Below, in pieces: positions 33,083 through 41,848 of a DNA stretch of 64,000 nucleotides. Location: positions 1 to 64,000 of the forward strand of contig JAFEDR010000011.1 of the NCBI GenBank assembly GCA_018241525.1. Direction: 5' to 3'. Origin of the DNA: Pseudomonadota bacterium (GTDB taxonomy: Bacteria > Pseudomonadota > Gammaproteobacteria > Steroidobacterales > Steroidobacteraceae). The notes under the pieces were generated by a model. That model was not told where the DNA came from and did no database searches. It saw only the letters and a list, made by a program, of their open reading frames with translations. Numbering within the stretch: position 1 is the stretch's first letter; each line of letters begins with the position of its first letter. The position numbers and the translations under genes were made by a program.

Positions 33083-34803
33083 CGCGGCGAGGCCTGCACG
33101 AGCGTCGCCGACGGCACGTTGCTGAGATCGTCGGGCGGCACGGCCAGCAGGCGCAGCGCACCGGCCATCACCGCCGAGTACACCGGCGCCGCGACGTCGC
33201 CGCCGTGGTACTTGCCGGTGCTCGGCTCGTCGATCACGACGACCGCGGCGAGCCGCGGCGCGCCGGCCGGCACCACGCCGCCGAACACCGCCATGTACTT
33301 GTCGGTCGAGTACCCGCCGTTGAAGGACTTCCAGGCCGTGCCGGTCTTGCCGGAGATGCGGTAGCCACGCACCGCGGCGCGGGCGCCGGTGCCGCTCGTG
33401 ACCACCGTCTCCAGCAGGTGGATCAGGTCACGGCACACCTGCGGGTCCAGCACCTGCTCGCCGGGCACCGGACCGTCGACGCGGCGGAACGTCAGCGGCC
33501 TGCGCACGCCGAGCGCGCCGAGCGTCGCGTACGCCTGCGCGAGCTGCAGCGGCGTCACCGACAGGCCGTAGCCGTGCGCCAGCGTCGCGACCGTCAGGTC
33601 GCGCCAGTGCGAGGGGTGCGTCAGCAGTCCGGCCGACTCGCCGGGGAAGCCGGTCGCCGACACCTGGCCGAAGCCGAGGCTCGTCAGCGTGTTGTAGATG
33701 GCCTCCTTGTCGAGTGCCAGCGCGAGGTGCGCCATGCCGACGTTGGAGGACTTGGCGAGGATGGTCGCGATGTCGACCACGCCGAGGTTGTGCTCGTCCT
33801 CGAACACCTTGACGCCGACCTTGATGAAGCCGGGATTCGTGTCGATCATCGTCGACGGCTTGAACTTGCCCGAGGCGAGCCCGGTCGCAACGAAGAACGG
33901 CTTCACCGACGAGCCGGGCTCGAAGATGTCGGTGGCGGCGCGGTTGCGGTAGCGGGCGACGTCGAGCTGAGTGCGGTCGTTCGGATTGAACGACGGCTGG
34001 TTCACCATCGCGAGGATCTCGCCGGTGCGCACGTCGATCACGACCACCGAACCCGCGCGCGCCTGGTTCTCGTGGATCGCGGCCTTGAGCTCGCGGTAGG
34101 CGATGTACTGGATCCGCAGGTCGAGGCTCGTGACGAGGTCTTCGCCCGGGCGCGGCGGCCGAACGCTCTCGACGTTCTCGACCACGTTGCCGTAGCGGTC
34201 CTGGATCACGCGCTTGAGGCCGTCTTCGCCGGCCAGCTTCTGCTCGTAGGCGAGCTCGAGGCCCTCCTGGCCCTGGTCGGCGTCGCCGGTGAAGCCCAGC
34301 AGGTGCCCGGTCACTTCGCCGGCCGGATAGAACCGCCGGTATTCCCGCGTCAGGTAGACGCCCGGGATCTGTAGCGACTTCACCTGCTGCGCGTCGTCCG
34401 GCTGCAGCTGCTTGGCGAGCACCAGGTACTGCGAATCGAGGTTCGAGGTCACGCGGCGCGTCAGCCAGTCGGACTCGCGCGACAGCGAGTGGGCGAGCCG
34501 CGGCAGCTGGTCGGCGGCCGCGGCCAGCTCCTTCGGGTTCGCCCACACCGTGTCCACCGGCGTCGACACGGCCAGCGACTCGCCGAAGCGGTCGACGATC
34601 TGGCCGCGGTGTGCAGGCATGCGAATCGTGCGGGTGTAGCGCGCGTCGCCCTGTCCTTCGAGCCACGCACCCTGGATCTTCTGCAGGTAGAAGGCGCGCG
34701 CCACGATCGCGGCGGCGCAGAGCACGATCGCGCTGAAGACGAACCAGCCCCGCAGGCGGAACTGGCGCGCGGCGTTCTGGGCCTCGGTGCGCTTCGCCTT
34801 CAT
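33079..34803 (-). CDS. ftsI: Septal transpeptidase FtsI (PBP3)
   Basis: FtsI is the class B penicillin-binding protein that crosslinks septal peptidoglycan together with FtsW. The 574-residue protein has one N-terminal transmembrane helix (about 20-40), the dimerisation domain, and the transpeptidase motifs SSVK (298-301), SSN (352-354) and KTG (486-488). The nucleophile is S298. It overlaps ftsL by four bases. Confidence 0.97.
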   Translation of the reverse strand: MKAKRTEAQNAARQFRLRGWFVFSAIVLCAAAIVARAFYLQKIQGAWLEGQGDARYTRTIRMPAHRGQIVDRFGESLAVSTPVDTVWANPKELAAAADQLPRLAHSLSRESDWLTRRVTSNLDSQYLVLAKQLQPDDAQQVKSLQIPGVYLTREYRRFYPAGEVTGHLLGFTGDADQGQEGLELAYEQKLAGEDGLKRVIQDRYGNVVENVESVRPPRPGEDLVTSLDLRIQYIAYRELKAAIHENQARAGSVVVIDVRTGEILAMVNQPSFNPNDRTQLDVARYRNRAATDIFEPGSSVKPFFVATGLASGKFKPSTMIDTNPGFIKVGVKVFEDEHNLGVVDIATILAKSSNVGMAHLALALDKEAIYNTLTSLGFGQVSATGFPGESAGLLTHPSHWRDLTVATLAHGYGLSVTPLQLAQAYATLGALGVRRPLTFRRVDGPVPGEQVLDPQVCRDLIHLLETVVTSGTGARAAVRGYRISGKTGTAWKSFNGGYSTDKYMAVFGGVVPAGAPRLAAVVVIDEPSTGKYHGGDVAAPVYSAVMAGALRLLAVPPDDLSNVPSATLVQASPR

Positions 34804-35075
34804 GGCTGGATGATCTTCACGTCGGTCGCGCTCGGGATCGTCATGCGCAGCTGTCGGCTTGCGACCTGCTCGACGAAGCCGTGCGCGCTCCAGGCGCTCT
34901 GCTCCAGCTGCAACCGCCCCCATTCGATGTTCAGGCGGTCGCGCTCCGCCGACAGGCGCTCGAGCTCGACGAACAGCATCCGTGCCTGGTGCTTGACGTA
35001 GACGACGCCGGCAGCGGAGCCGAGCACCGCGAGCCAGAGCGCCGCGATCACGAACCCGAGCAGGCGCCGGCTCAT
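34800..35075 (-). CDS. ftsL: Cell division protein FtsL
   Basis: FtsL is the small bitopic coiled-coil protein of the FtsQLB complex that activates FtsWI. The 91-residue product has one transmembrane helix (about 6-26) and a leucine-rich coiled coil after it (about 30-65). The start is the ATG at 35075, inside rsmH's last codons; the longer open frame upstream is a shadow of rsmH. Sequence is poorly conserved, so identification leans on size, topology and place. Confidence 0.93.
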   Translation of the reverse strand: MSRRLLGFVIAALWLAVLGSAAGVVYVKHQARMLFVELERLSAERDRLNIEWGRLQLEQSAWSAHGFVEQVASRQLRMTIPSATDVKIIQP

Positions 35076-36010
35076 GCGCGCACCTTCTCGGCGACGCGCA
35101 GCACGGCGCTGCGGGCGCGCGGGTTGCGCTCGACTTCCGCGGCCGACGGCCGGATGGCCTTGCCGACCAGCGCGAGCCGCGGCAGCGCCGCGGCAGGCGC
35201 ACCGGGCATTCCGCGCCACACCGGATCGCCGAGGGACGCGTCGCGCATGAAGCGCTTGACGCGGCGGTCCTCGAGCGAGTGAAAGCTGATCACGGCCAGG
35301 CGGCCGCCCGGCCGCAGTGCCTCGAGCGCCGCGGCGAGCCCGCGCTCGATGAGCTCGAGCTCGCGGTTGACGTGGATGCGCAGCGCCTGGAACGTGCGCG
35401 TCGCCGGGTGCTTGCCGGGTTCGCGCAGCCGCGCCGGGATGGCGGCGCTGACGAGGTCGGCGAGCGCCGCCGTGGTCTCGATCGGCGCGTTGGCACGGGC
35501 CGCGACGATCGCGCGCGCGATGCGCCGCGCGAAGCGCTCCTCGCCGTGCTCGGCGATCACCCGCGCGATCTCGGCCTCGTCCGCCGCCGCCAGGAAGTCG
35601 GCGACGCTCGGGCCGCCGTCCGGATCCATGCGCATGTCGAGCGGGCCGTCGCGCAGGAAGCTGAAGCCGCGCGCAGGGTCGTCGAGCTGCGGTGAGGAGA
35701 CGCCGAGGTCCATCAGCACGCCGTCGACGGACGCGGCGCTCGCAAAGTCGAGCAGTCGATCGAAGGTGCCGTGTCGGATCGCCACGCGCGCATCGCCACC
35801 GAACACCCGCCTTGCGTCTTCAATGGCCTCTGGATCCCGATCGACCAACACCAGCCTTCCCCCGACTCCCAGCCGCGCGAGCACCTGCCGGGCGTGCCCG
35901 CCGCGACCGTAGGTCGCGTCCAGGTACCGGCCCTCGGGCCGGACCGCGAGCCCGTCCAGCGCCTCTTCGAGCAGTACCGGCGCGTGCGCCGGCTCTGCCT
36001 CCGCCGCCAT
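35072..36010 (-). CDS. rsmH: 16S rRNA (cytosine1402-N4)-methyltransferase RsmH (MraW)
   Basis: RsmH methylates C1402 of 16S rRNA, the site whose ribose is methylated by RsmI (also in this window). The 312-residue protein has the opening [13 protein letters not shown], the SAM motif [28 protein letters not shown] and [14 protein letters not shown]. It starts at the ATG at 36010, 3 bp after mraZ, and overlaps ftsL by four bases. Confidence 0.97.
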   Translation of the reverse strand: MAAEAEPAHAPVLLEEALDGLAVRPEGRYLDATYGRGGHARQVLARLGVGGRLVLVDRDPEAIEDARRVFGGDARVAIRHGTFDRLLDFASAASVDGVLMDLGVSSPQLDDPARGFSFLRDGPLDMRMDPDGGPSVADFLAAADEAEIARVIAEHGEERFARRIARAIVAARANAPIETTAALADLVSAAIPARLREPGKHPATRTFQALRIHVNRELELIERGLAAALEALRPGGRLAVISFHSLEDRRVKRFMRDASLGDPVWRGMPGAPAAALPRLALVGKAIRPSAAEVERNPRARSAVLRVAEKVRA

Positions 36011-36012
36011 CG

Positions 36013-36465
36013 CTAGAGCGACAGCGAGTCGAGGTCGGCGTGCGGCGAGCCCTGCAGCGCCTCGTCCTTGAGCCACTCGTCGCGACGCTGCGTCCACTGC
36101 GCCTCGTCCCAGAGCTCGAAGCGATTGCCCTGGCCGAGCAGCACGGCGGCCTTCGTCAGACCGGCGAACTCGCGCAGCTCTCCGGGCAACAGCACGCGGC
36201 CGTGGCCGTCCAGTTCGAGGTCGGTCGCATGACCCACCATCAGCCGCTGCAGCGCGCGCGCCTGCGGATTCAGGGTCGGCAGCTTCATCAGCTTGCGTTC
36301 GATCTCTTCCCAGTCCGGCAGCGGGTAGAGGAGCAGGCACTTGTCCCGATCGACGGTGACCACCAGGCGGCCGCCCGAACGCTCGATCAGCCGGTCGCGG
36401 TACCGGGTGGGCATGACCATCCGGCCCTTGGCATCGAGCGTGAGTTGATTGGCGCCGCGGAACAT
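36013..36465 (-). CDS. mraZ: Transcriptional regulator MraZ
   Basis: MraZ is the AbrB-like ring-forming repressor of the mra/dcw promoter. The 150-residue product has two SpoVT/AbrB repeats, each with a DxxGR core ([13 protein letters not shown] near residue 12 and [13 protein letters not shown] near residue 88). The family start MFRGAN at 36465 is preferred. The upstream ATG at 36489 overlaps the third operator repeat and is only one base from the GGAGG sequence. First gene of the cluster. Confidence 0.93.
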   Translation of the reverse strand: MFRGANQLTLDAKGRMVMPTRYRDRLIERSGGRLVVTVDRDKCLLLYPLPDWEEIERKLMKLPTLNPQARALQRLMVGHATDLELDGHGRVLLPGELREFAGLTKAAVLLGQGNRFELWDEAQWTQRRDEWLKDEALQGSPHADLDSLSL

Positions 36466-36483
36466 GTCTGGGATGGGACTGAG

Positions 36484-36508
36484 CCCCATTCCTCCCCACT
36501 TTTTCCCA
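36484..36508 (-). promoter_or_regulatory. MraZ operator (three TGGGN repeats)
   Basis: On the minus strand TGGGA, TGGGG and TGGGG begin exactly 10 bp apart (plus-strand 36504-36508, 36494-36498, 36484-36488). Three TGGGN repeats with 5-bp spacers are the known MraZ box of E. coli and other bacteria. The site lies between the -10 box and the mraZ start, fitting autorepression. Confidence 0.92.
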
Positions 36509-36518
36509 CCGAGAAGGG

Positions 36519-36547
36519 ACTATAGGGGGTCAGTCCGGGCAGGTCAA
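36519..36547 (-). promoter_or_regulatory. Main mra/dcw promoter
   Basis: TTGACC (36542-36547) and TATAGT (36519-36524) on the minus strand have five of six consensus matches each with an ideal 17-bp spacer. An A-tract just upstream (about 36562-36567) could act as an UP element. Transcription would start near 36512 and immediately enter the MraZ operator. This is the best-formed promoter in the window. Confidence 0.85.
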
Positions 36548-36735
36548 CGCTGCTGGCGCGATTTTTTCCAGCGACGACAATCACTTACCAGACGGCCTTC
36601 ACGCCGTGACTGGATTATGAAAGACGCCAGAATCAGCGAGTTACGCAGGCTTGTTGTAGCGTTATGTCAGAACCCAGCAAGAAACGCGCCAACGGGCGCC
36701 TGCTGGAACTGCGACCTGCGTCACAAGGCCTCTCC

Positions 36736-36767
36736 CGGGGCCGGTCGACGGATGTCGACCGGCCCCG
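36736..36767 (-). terminator. Stable hairpin downstream of rnpB
   Basis: A perfect 14-bp GC-rich stem with a four-base loop lies 6 bp past the 3' end of rnpB. No T-run follows on either strand. It may mark the transcript end or guide 3' processing. The rest of the gap (36548-36735) is more AT-rich than its surroundings but shows nothing else I can name. Confidence 0.45.
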
Positions 36768-36773
36768 TGCAGA

Positions 36774-37158
36774 GGTGGGAGTCGGCCGGTAAGCCGGGTT
36801 CTGTCTTGGACAGCCATTCCTCTGGGATGCACGTCGCCGTGCACCTCAAGCGGCCTACCCGGGAACACGCGCGGGCCGCGCGCTGCCGCCCCCGGCAATG
36901 CCGGCGGCGACCCGTTCCCCTATTTGGCCTTGCTCCGGGCGGGGTTTGCCGTGCCGTGCCTGTTGCCAGGCCCGCGGTGCGCTCTTACCGCACCGTTTCA
37001 CCCTTGCCAGCCACGGGCGAACCCGTGACTTCGGCGGTCTGCTCTCTGTTGCACTTTCCGTGGGCTCGCGCCCCCCAGGCGTTACCTGGCGCCCTACCCT
37101 GCGGAGCCCGGACTTTCCTCCCGCGGACGAGCCGCGGGCGGCTGCCTGGCCGACTCCC
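36774..37158 (-). ncRNA. rnpB: RNase P RNA (type A)
   Basis: The minus strand carries the universal rnpB blocks: GGAGGAAAGTCCGGGCTCC near the 5' end, AGTGCAACAGAGAGCA, GGTAAGGGTGAAA-type and GCGGTAAGAGCGCACCG elements, GAGCAAGGCCAAATAGGGG, and GACAGAACCCGGCTTA at the 3' end. The terminal helix P1 pairs GGGAGTCGGCC (5') with GGCCGACTCCC (3'). The length of about 385 nt fits E. coli-type RNase P RNA, the ribozyme that removes tRNA 5' leaders. Confidence 0.98.
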
Positions 37159-37164
37159 GCGCCC

Positions 37165-37193
37165 ACGATAGGGGCCGGCGACGGGAAGCTCAA
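37165..37193 (-). promoter_or_regulatory. rnpB promoter
   Basis: TTGAGC (37188-37193) and TATCGT (37165-37170) on the minus strand are 17 bp apart. A start 7 bp downstream falls at about 37158, exactly where the P1 helix of rnpB begins. The boxes are four of six each, but the agreement with the RNA 5' end supports the call. Confidence 0.6.
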
Positions 37194-37201
37194 GGCCGGC
37201 G

Positions 37202-38053
37202 TCAGCCACCGCCGCGCAGCTCGAGCGCACGCTCGTAGACGCGGTTGCGCCGCTCGCCGGTCGCCTCCGCGGCGAGATCCACCGCCTGCGACAGCGGCAG
37301 TCCCGCGAGCAGGCCGCGCAGCAGCCGGTCGAGCCGCGCCGGATCGATCGCCGCCGCCACCTCCACGGGCGCGCCCGCGACCACCAGCACCGCCTCCCCG
37401 CGCACGATGTTCGGATCGCTCGCCGCCGCGGCGGCCAGTGCGCCGAGCGGCTGGCGGTAGAGGGTTTCATGCAACTTCGTCAGCTCCCGCGCGAGCACTG
37501 CCGGGCGCTCGGCGCCGAAGGCGACGGCAAGATCGGCGAGCGTCTCCGCGAGGCGATGCGGCGCCTCGTAGAAGATGAGCGTGCGCGCGTCCCCGGCGAG
37601 CGACTCGAGGCGCGTGCGCCGCGCGCTGCTGCGCGCCGGCAGGAATCCCTCGAACGCGAAGCGATCGGTCGGCAGGCCCGCGACCGACAGCGCTGCGATC
37701 GCCGCACAGGCGCCGGGCACTGGCACGATCGGCAGGCCCGCCGCGGCGACGGCGGCCACCAGCCGGTAGCCCGGATCGCTGACGAGCGGCGTGCCGGCGT
37801 CGGAGACGAGCGCGATGCGCGAGCCCTGCTGCAGCCGCCTGACGAGATCCGCGGCGCGCTCGCCTTCGTTGTGCTCGTGCACGGCGATCAGCGGCACCTG
37901 GATGCCGAGCTGGGCCAGGAAGGCGCCGGTGTGGCGCGTGTCCTCGGCGGCGACGAGATCGACGCTGCCGAGCACCTCGCGCGCACGGGCGGTCAGGTCG
38001 CCGCGATGACCGATCGGCGTGGCGACGACGAAAAGGGTGCCCGGCGCTGACAC
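37202..38053 (-). CDS. rsmI: 16S rRNA (cytidine1402-2'-O)-methyltransferase RsmI
   Basis: RsmI adds the ribose methyl at C1402 of 16S rRNA, complementing RsmH. The 283-residue tetrapyrrole-methylase-fold protein has VVATPIGHRGDLT, AAEDTRHTG, LVSDAGTPLVSDPGYRLV and GFLPARSSAR motifs. The likely start is GTG at 38053, directly before the conserved N-terminus; it has no clear ribosome-binding site. An ATG further upstream would overlap lpoA. It is divergent from lpoA and upstream of rnpB, a conserved order. Confidence 0.95.
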   Translation of the reverse strand: MSAPGTLFVVATPIGHRGDLTARAREVLGSVDLVAAEDTRHTGAFLAQLGIQVPLIAVHEHNEGERAADLVRRLQQGSRIALVSDAGTPLVSDPGYRLVAAVAAAGLPIVPVPGACAAIAALSVAGLPTDRFAFEGFLPARSSARRTRLESLAGDARTLIFYEAPHRLAETLADLAVAFGAERPAVLARELTKLHETLYRQPLGALAAAAASDPNIVRGEAVLVVAGAPVEVAAAIDPARLDRLLRGLLAGLPLSQAVDLAAEATGERRNRVYERALELRGGG

Positions 38054-38059
38054 TATACT
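38054..38059 (+). promoter_or_regulatory. Candidate -10 box of the lpoA promoter
   Basis: TATACT (five of six consensus) lies in the 61-bp space between the divergent rsmI and lpoA starts. No -35 hexamer is apparent. On the other strand the same bases give a TATAGT that would sit on the rsmI start. Confidence 0.35.
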
Positions 38060-38114
38060 GGGCGATCGGCACGCGCGGATCGCGCGCCGGCATCGTGCCC
38101 GGAGGAACCGCCGC

Positions 38115-40007
38115 ATGCAATCACCCGACCGCGACCGGCTGCACCGCCCGCCGACCGCCGTGCGCCTCGCGGCCGTGGCGGGGCTCGCCCTGCTCGCCGC
38201 CTGCGTCGGGCCCGAGGCCGTGCGGCCCACGGCCGAGCACGTGCCGAGCTTCGAGCGCGCCGAGCGCCTCGCCCGTGCGGGCGACCATGCCGGCGCGGCG
38301 CGCCAGTACGAGGCGGCCGCCGGCGCGCTCACCGGCGAGCCGCAGGCGAACGCCCTGTCGCAGGCCGCGCGCGAGTGGCTGCGGGTCCCGAACCTCGGCG
38401 ACGCGCAGCGCGTGGTCGGCGCGCTGGACGCGATCGCGAACGTGGACCCACGCTCGCCGGCAGGCACGACGCGCGGGCTGGTCGGTGCCGAGGTCGCACT
38501 CGCCGCCGGACTCCCCGATCGGGCACTCGCCAGCCTGCGCGCGCTCGGCGATCCGCCGCCACCGGGCACCGAGGCGGACGTGCTGTGGCTGCGCGGCCGC
38601 GCGCTGCTGAGCGCCGGTCGCGCCCTCGAGGGCGTCAAGGCGTTGCTGGCGCGCGAGCGGCTGCTGCCGCCGGCACAGGCGACCGACGCGCGGCAGGCGC
38701 TCTGGGATGCGCTGCGAAATGCCGCGGCACGCGGCGCGAGCCTCGCGGTGCCGCGCGGCACCGAGCCGGTCGCCGCCGGCTGGCTCGAACTCGCGCGCGT
38801 CGCGACCCAGGGCCGGCGCAATCCCTACGCGCAGCGCACGCAGCTCGCCGAATGGCGCAGCCGGTATCCTGCGCACCCCGCTCAGGGTCCGATCGTCGAG
38901 GCCATGCAGACCGAAGTGACACCGCAGCTGCGCCTGCCGGCGCAGGTCGCGCTGCTGCTGCCGCTGTCCGGGCGGCTCTCCGACGCCGGCGAGGCGCTGC
39001 GCGACGGCTTCCTCGCGGCGTACTACCAGCAGGACCCGGCCGGCCGGCCGCTGGTGCGGCTGTACGACACCGCGACCGATCCGGCGACCGCTTACCGGCG
39101 CGCGGTCGCCGACGGTGCCGGCTTCGTGGTCGGCCCGCTCGGCAAGGAGAACGTGCAGGCGGTGAAGTCGGTGGCCGACGGCGCGGTGCCGACGCTCGCG
39201 CTCAACGCGCTGCCGGACGGCGAGACGACCCCGCCGCGGTTCTACCAGTTCGCGCTCGCGCCCGAGGACGAAGCGCGGCAGGTCGCGGAGCGCCTGCTCG
39301 CGGAGCATCGGCGCGTCGGGGTCGCGCTGGTTCCGGCGGGCGAGTGGGGCAGCCGCGTGCTCGCCGCCTTCCAGGCGGCGCTCGTCGCCGGCGGCGGCAC
39401 GCTCGCCGCGAGCCGCAGCTTCGCGAGCGGCACCACCGACTTCTCGGAGCCGCTGACCCAGATCCTCGGCTTCGAGGAGAGCCAGCGCCGCCAGCGCGCG
39501 CTGGTCGCGCTGCTCGGGCCGCTGCAGTTCACGCCGCGGCGCCGCGACGACCTGCAATTCGTGTTCTTCGCCGGCCAGCCGGTGCAGGGCCGGTCCGTCC
39601 GCCCGCAGCTGAAGTTCCACTACGCGGGCGATCTGCCGGTGTATTCGACCTCCGACGTCTACGAGCCGAATCCCGCCGCGAATCAGGACCTCGACGGGGT
39701 CGCCTTCGTCGACGTGCCCTGGATGATCGCCGACGATCCGGCGATCGCCGAGCTGCGCGGCAGCGTCGGCCAGCTCTGGCCGGCCACGGCGCGCCGGCGC
39801 GGGCGGCTGTTCGCAATGGGCTTCGACGCCTGGCGCCTGATCGGCGAACTCGCCGCGGCGCGAACCGCGGGCGCTGAACCGGTGGCCGGCATGACCGGCC
39901 GGCTCACGGTCGACACCGCCGGCCGCGTGCGCCGCGGCCTCGATTGGGCCGTCATCGGCACCGATGGCCAGGCGCGGCCGCTGCCGCCGCCGAGCCCGGA
40001 GCTCTAG
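38115..40007 (+). CDS. lpoA: Penicillin-binding protein activator LpoA
   Basis: LpoA is the outer-membrane lipoprotein that activates PBP1a. The 630-residue protein has a lipoprotein signal with lipobox LAAC (Cys 30), an N-terminal TPR-like helical domain (about 45-270) and a C-terminal periplasmic-binding-protein-like LppC domain (about 285-620). A GGAGGA ribosome-binding site lies 8 bp before the ATG at 38115. It is divergent from rsmI as usual. yraN and diaA, which normally follow, are absent. Confidence 0.94.
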   Translation: MQSPDRDRLHRPPTAVRLAAVAGLALLAACVGPEAVRPTAEHVPSFERAERLARAGDHAGAARQYEAAAGALTGEPQANALSQAAREWLRVPNLGDAQRVVGALDAIANVDPRSPAGTTRGLVGAEVALAAGLPDRALASLRALGDPPPPGTEADVLWLRGRALLSAGRALEGVKALLARERLLPPAQATDARQALWDALRNAAARGASLAVPRGTEPVAAGWLELARVATQGRRNPYAQRTQLAEWRSRYPAHPAQGPIVEAMQTEVTPQLRLPAQVALLLPLSGRLSDAGEALRDGFLAAYYQQDPAGRPLVRLYDTATDPATAYRRAVADGAGFVVGPLGKENVQAVKSVADGAVPTLALNALPDGETTPPRFYQFALAPEDEARQVAERLLAEHRRVGVALVPAGEWGSRVLAAFQAALVAGGGTLAASRSFASGTTDFSEPLTQILGFEESQRRQRALVALLGPLQFTPRRRDDLQFVFFAGQPVQGRSVRPQLKFHYAGDLPVYSTSDVYEPNPAANQDLDGVAFVDVPWMIADDPAIAELRGSVGQLWPATARRRGRLFAMGFDAWRLIGELAAARTAGAEPVAGMTGRLTVDTAGRVRRGLDWAVIGTDGQARPLPPPSPEL

Positions 40008-40627
40008 GCCAGCGGCGCGGCGAGCGCGAACACCGCGAAGCGGTTGTTCGCGGGCATCTCGAACACGCGCTCGCGCGCGAAGCCCGCCTGCGCCGCGATC
40101 GCCGTGACCTCGCCGAGGTCGCGGACGCCCCAGGCGGGGTTCTCGGCGCGCAGTCGCGCGTCGAATTCCTCGTTGGACGGCGCCGTGTGGCGACCGGCCT
40201 CGCGGAACGGCCCATACAGCAGCAGGCGGCGCGCACCGCCCGGGGCGAGCGCGCGGCTCGCGCCGGCGCAGAGCGCGGCCACGCTGGCCGGTGGCGCGAC
40301 GTGGATCAGGTTGATCGCGAGCACCGCATCGAACTCCGCCGCGACCGGCCAGCGGTCCGCGAGCACGTCGAGCGCGAGCGGCGGCGCGACATTGGCCGCC
40401 CCGCACGCGGCGAGGCGCGCGGTGATCGCCGCGCGGCGCGCCGCGTCGACGTCGGAAGGTTGCCACTGAACCTGCGGCAGCGCGGCTGCGAAGTGCGCGA
40501 CGTGCTGGCCGGTGCCGGAGGCGACTTCGAGCACGCGCCCGGGGTGCGGCAGCAGGCGCTCAAGCACGGCGAGGATCGGCTGCTTGTTGCGCTCGGCGGC
40601 GGGCGAGGACGGCAGCGGCCCGGTCAT
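40004..40627 (-). CDS. DUF938 class I SAM-dependent methyltransferase
   Basis: The 207-residue protein is a DUF938 family member. It has the opening ERNKQPIL, the SAM-binding motif VLEVASGTGQHV (about 33-44), and the DUF938 signatures INLIHV and YGPF. The substrate is not known. It converges on lpoA with the stop codons overlapping by four bases, and is 25 bp downstream of sspB on the same strand. Confidence 0.9.
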   Translation of the reverse strand: MTGPLPSSPAAERNKQPILAVLERLLPHPGRVLEVASGTGQHVAHFAAALPQVQWQPSDVDAARRAAITARLAACGAANVAPPLALDVLADRWPVAAEFDAVLAINLIHVAPPASVAALCAGASRALAPGGARRLLLYGPFREAGRHTAPSNEEFDARLRAENPAWGVRDLGEVTAIAAQAGFARERVFEMPANNRFAVFALAAPLA

Positions 40628-40652
40628 GGCAGCCCCGGCCGCGCCCGCGGCG

Positions 40653-41069
40653 CTATTTCACGACCTTGAGGCGCGGCCGCGACGGTCCATCGCCCCCGGT
40701 CGGCTTCGGCGGGTCGCCCTCGGTCTTGGGTTCGGCGACCGGCTCGTCGTCCGAGAAGATCATCCCCTGGCCGGTCTCGCGCGCGTAGATGCCGAGCACC
40801 GCCTGCACCGGCACGCTGCAGTCGAACGCCACGCCGCTGAAGCGCGCGCTGAAGGTGATCGCGTCGTTCTTCATCACGAGGCCGGCGGTGGCCGTGTAGG
40901 CGACGTTCAGCACGATCTTGCCGTCGCGTACGTACTGGCGCGGTACGACGACGCCGGTCACCGCCGCGTCCACGACCAGGTGCGGCGTCTGGCCGTTGTC
41001 CGTCATCCACTCGTGCATCGCCCGTACCAGGTACGGGCGGCGCGAGGTCAAGAGCGGCTCTTTCGCCAT
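40653..41069 (-). CDS. sspB: ClpXP adaptor SspB
   Basis: SspB delivers ssrA-tagged proteins to ClpXP. The 138-residue protein has the substrate-binding domain (about 5-110), opening with SRRPYLVRAMHEWMTDNG. An acidic, proline-rich linker leads to the C-terminal ClpX-binding peptide RPRLKVVK. It lies 26 bp downstream of petC. sspA, which usually sits between petC and sspB, is not here. Confidence 0.95.
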   Translation of the reverse strand: MAKEPLLTSRRPYLVRAMHEWMTDNGQTPHLVVDAAVTGVVVPRQYVRDGKIVLNVAYTATAGLVMKNDAITFSARFSGVAFDCSVPVQAVLGIYARETGQGMIFSDDEPVAEPKTEGDPPKPTGGDGPSRPRLKVVK

Positions 41070-41095
41070 CCGGGGCCGGGCCTCCGGCGCTGCGA

Positions 41096-41848
41096 TCAGT
41101 GGACGTCCTTCCAGTACTCCTTGTACAGGAGGTACGAGAAGGCCGAGAACACGAGCAGGAACAGCATGACCCAGACGCCGAGGTCGCGGCGCTCGACCTG
41201 CATCGGCTCGCCGATGTATTCGAGGAAGTTCACGGTGTCACGGACGAACTCGTCGTACTTCTCCGGCGACAGCGAGCCGGGCTGCGCGAGCTCGAACTTC
41301 TCGAGCTCCGTCACCTGCGTGCCACCCTCGCCCGGGCGCGTGACGAAGGTCGCCTGCTGTACGCCCTGCAGGTCGGCGAGCACGTGCGGCATCGCCGTGC
41401 CCGGCAGCACCACGTTGTTGACGCCCGTCGGCCGGGTCGCGTCCGCGTAGAAGCCGTGCAGGAATGCCGAGAGGTAGTCCGTGCCGCGCGCCCGCGCCAT
41501 CAGCGACAGGTCCGGCGGCATCGTGCCGAACCACCGCTTGGCGTCGTCCGCGGGCATCGCCGCGCGGATCGTCTCGTACGGCTTGTCCGACGTGAACATC
41601 AGATTCGCTTTGAGTTCCGCTTCCGGGATCACGAGGTCGTGCGCGATCCGGTCGTAGCGAACGAACTTCGCCGAGTGGCAACCCGAGCAGTAGTTCATGA
41701 AGTTGCGCGCGCCACGCTGCAGCGAGGCGCGGTTGCGCACGTCGTTGCCGGCCGGCGGATAAGAGCCGCCTTCCGAGGCCAGCGCCGCGAGCGGCAGGAC
41801 GAGGAGCGCGGCGGCAACGACCGCCCGCGCGAGTCTCTCAGTGCGCAT
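41096..41848 (-). CDS. petC: Cytochrome c1 of the bc1 complex
   Basis: Cytochrome c1 carries electrons from the Rieske centre to soluble cytochrome c. The 250-residue precursor has a signal peptide ending about ALA-S (residue 24-25), the haem site CSGCH (54-58), the axial Met M153 (GTAMPHVL) and a C-terminal membrane anchor (about 225-243). It overlaps petB by 11 bp. Confidence 0.97.
   Translation of the reverse strand: MRTERLARAVVAAALLVLPLAALASEGGSYPPAGNDVRNRASLQRGARNFMNYCSGCHSAKFVRYDRIAHDLVIPEAELKANLMFTSDKPYETIRAAMPADDAKRWFGTMPPDLSLMARARGTDYLSAFLHGFYADATRPTGVNNVVLPGTAMPHVLADLQGVQQATFVTRPGEGGTQVTELEKFELAQPGSLSPEKYDEFVRDTVNFLEYIGEPMQVERRDLGVWVMLFLLVFSAFSYLLYKEYWKDVH

Noticed and set aside
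36664..36792. A 42-codon plus-strand open frame between mraZ and rnpB.
   Set aside because: It has no ribosome-binding site and runs into the 3' end of rnpB and its hairpin. The translation matches nothing I know.
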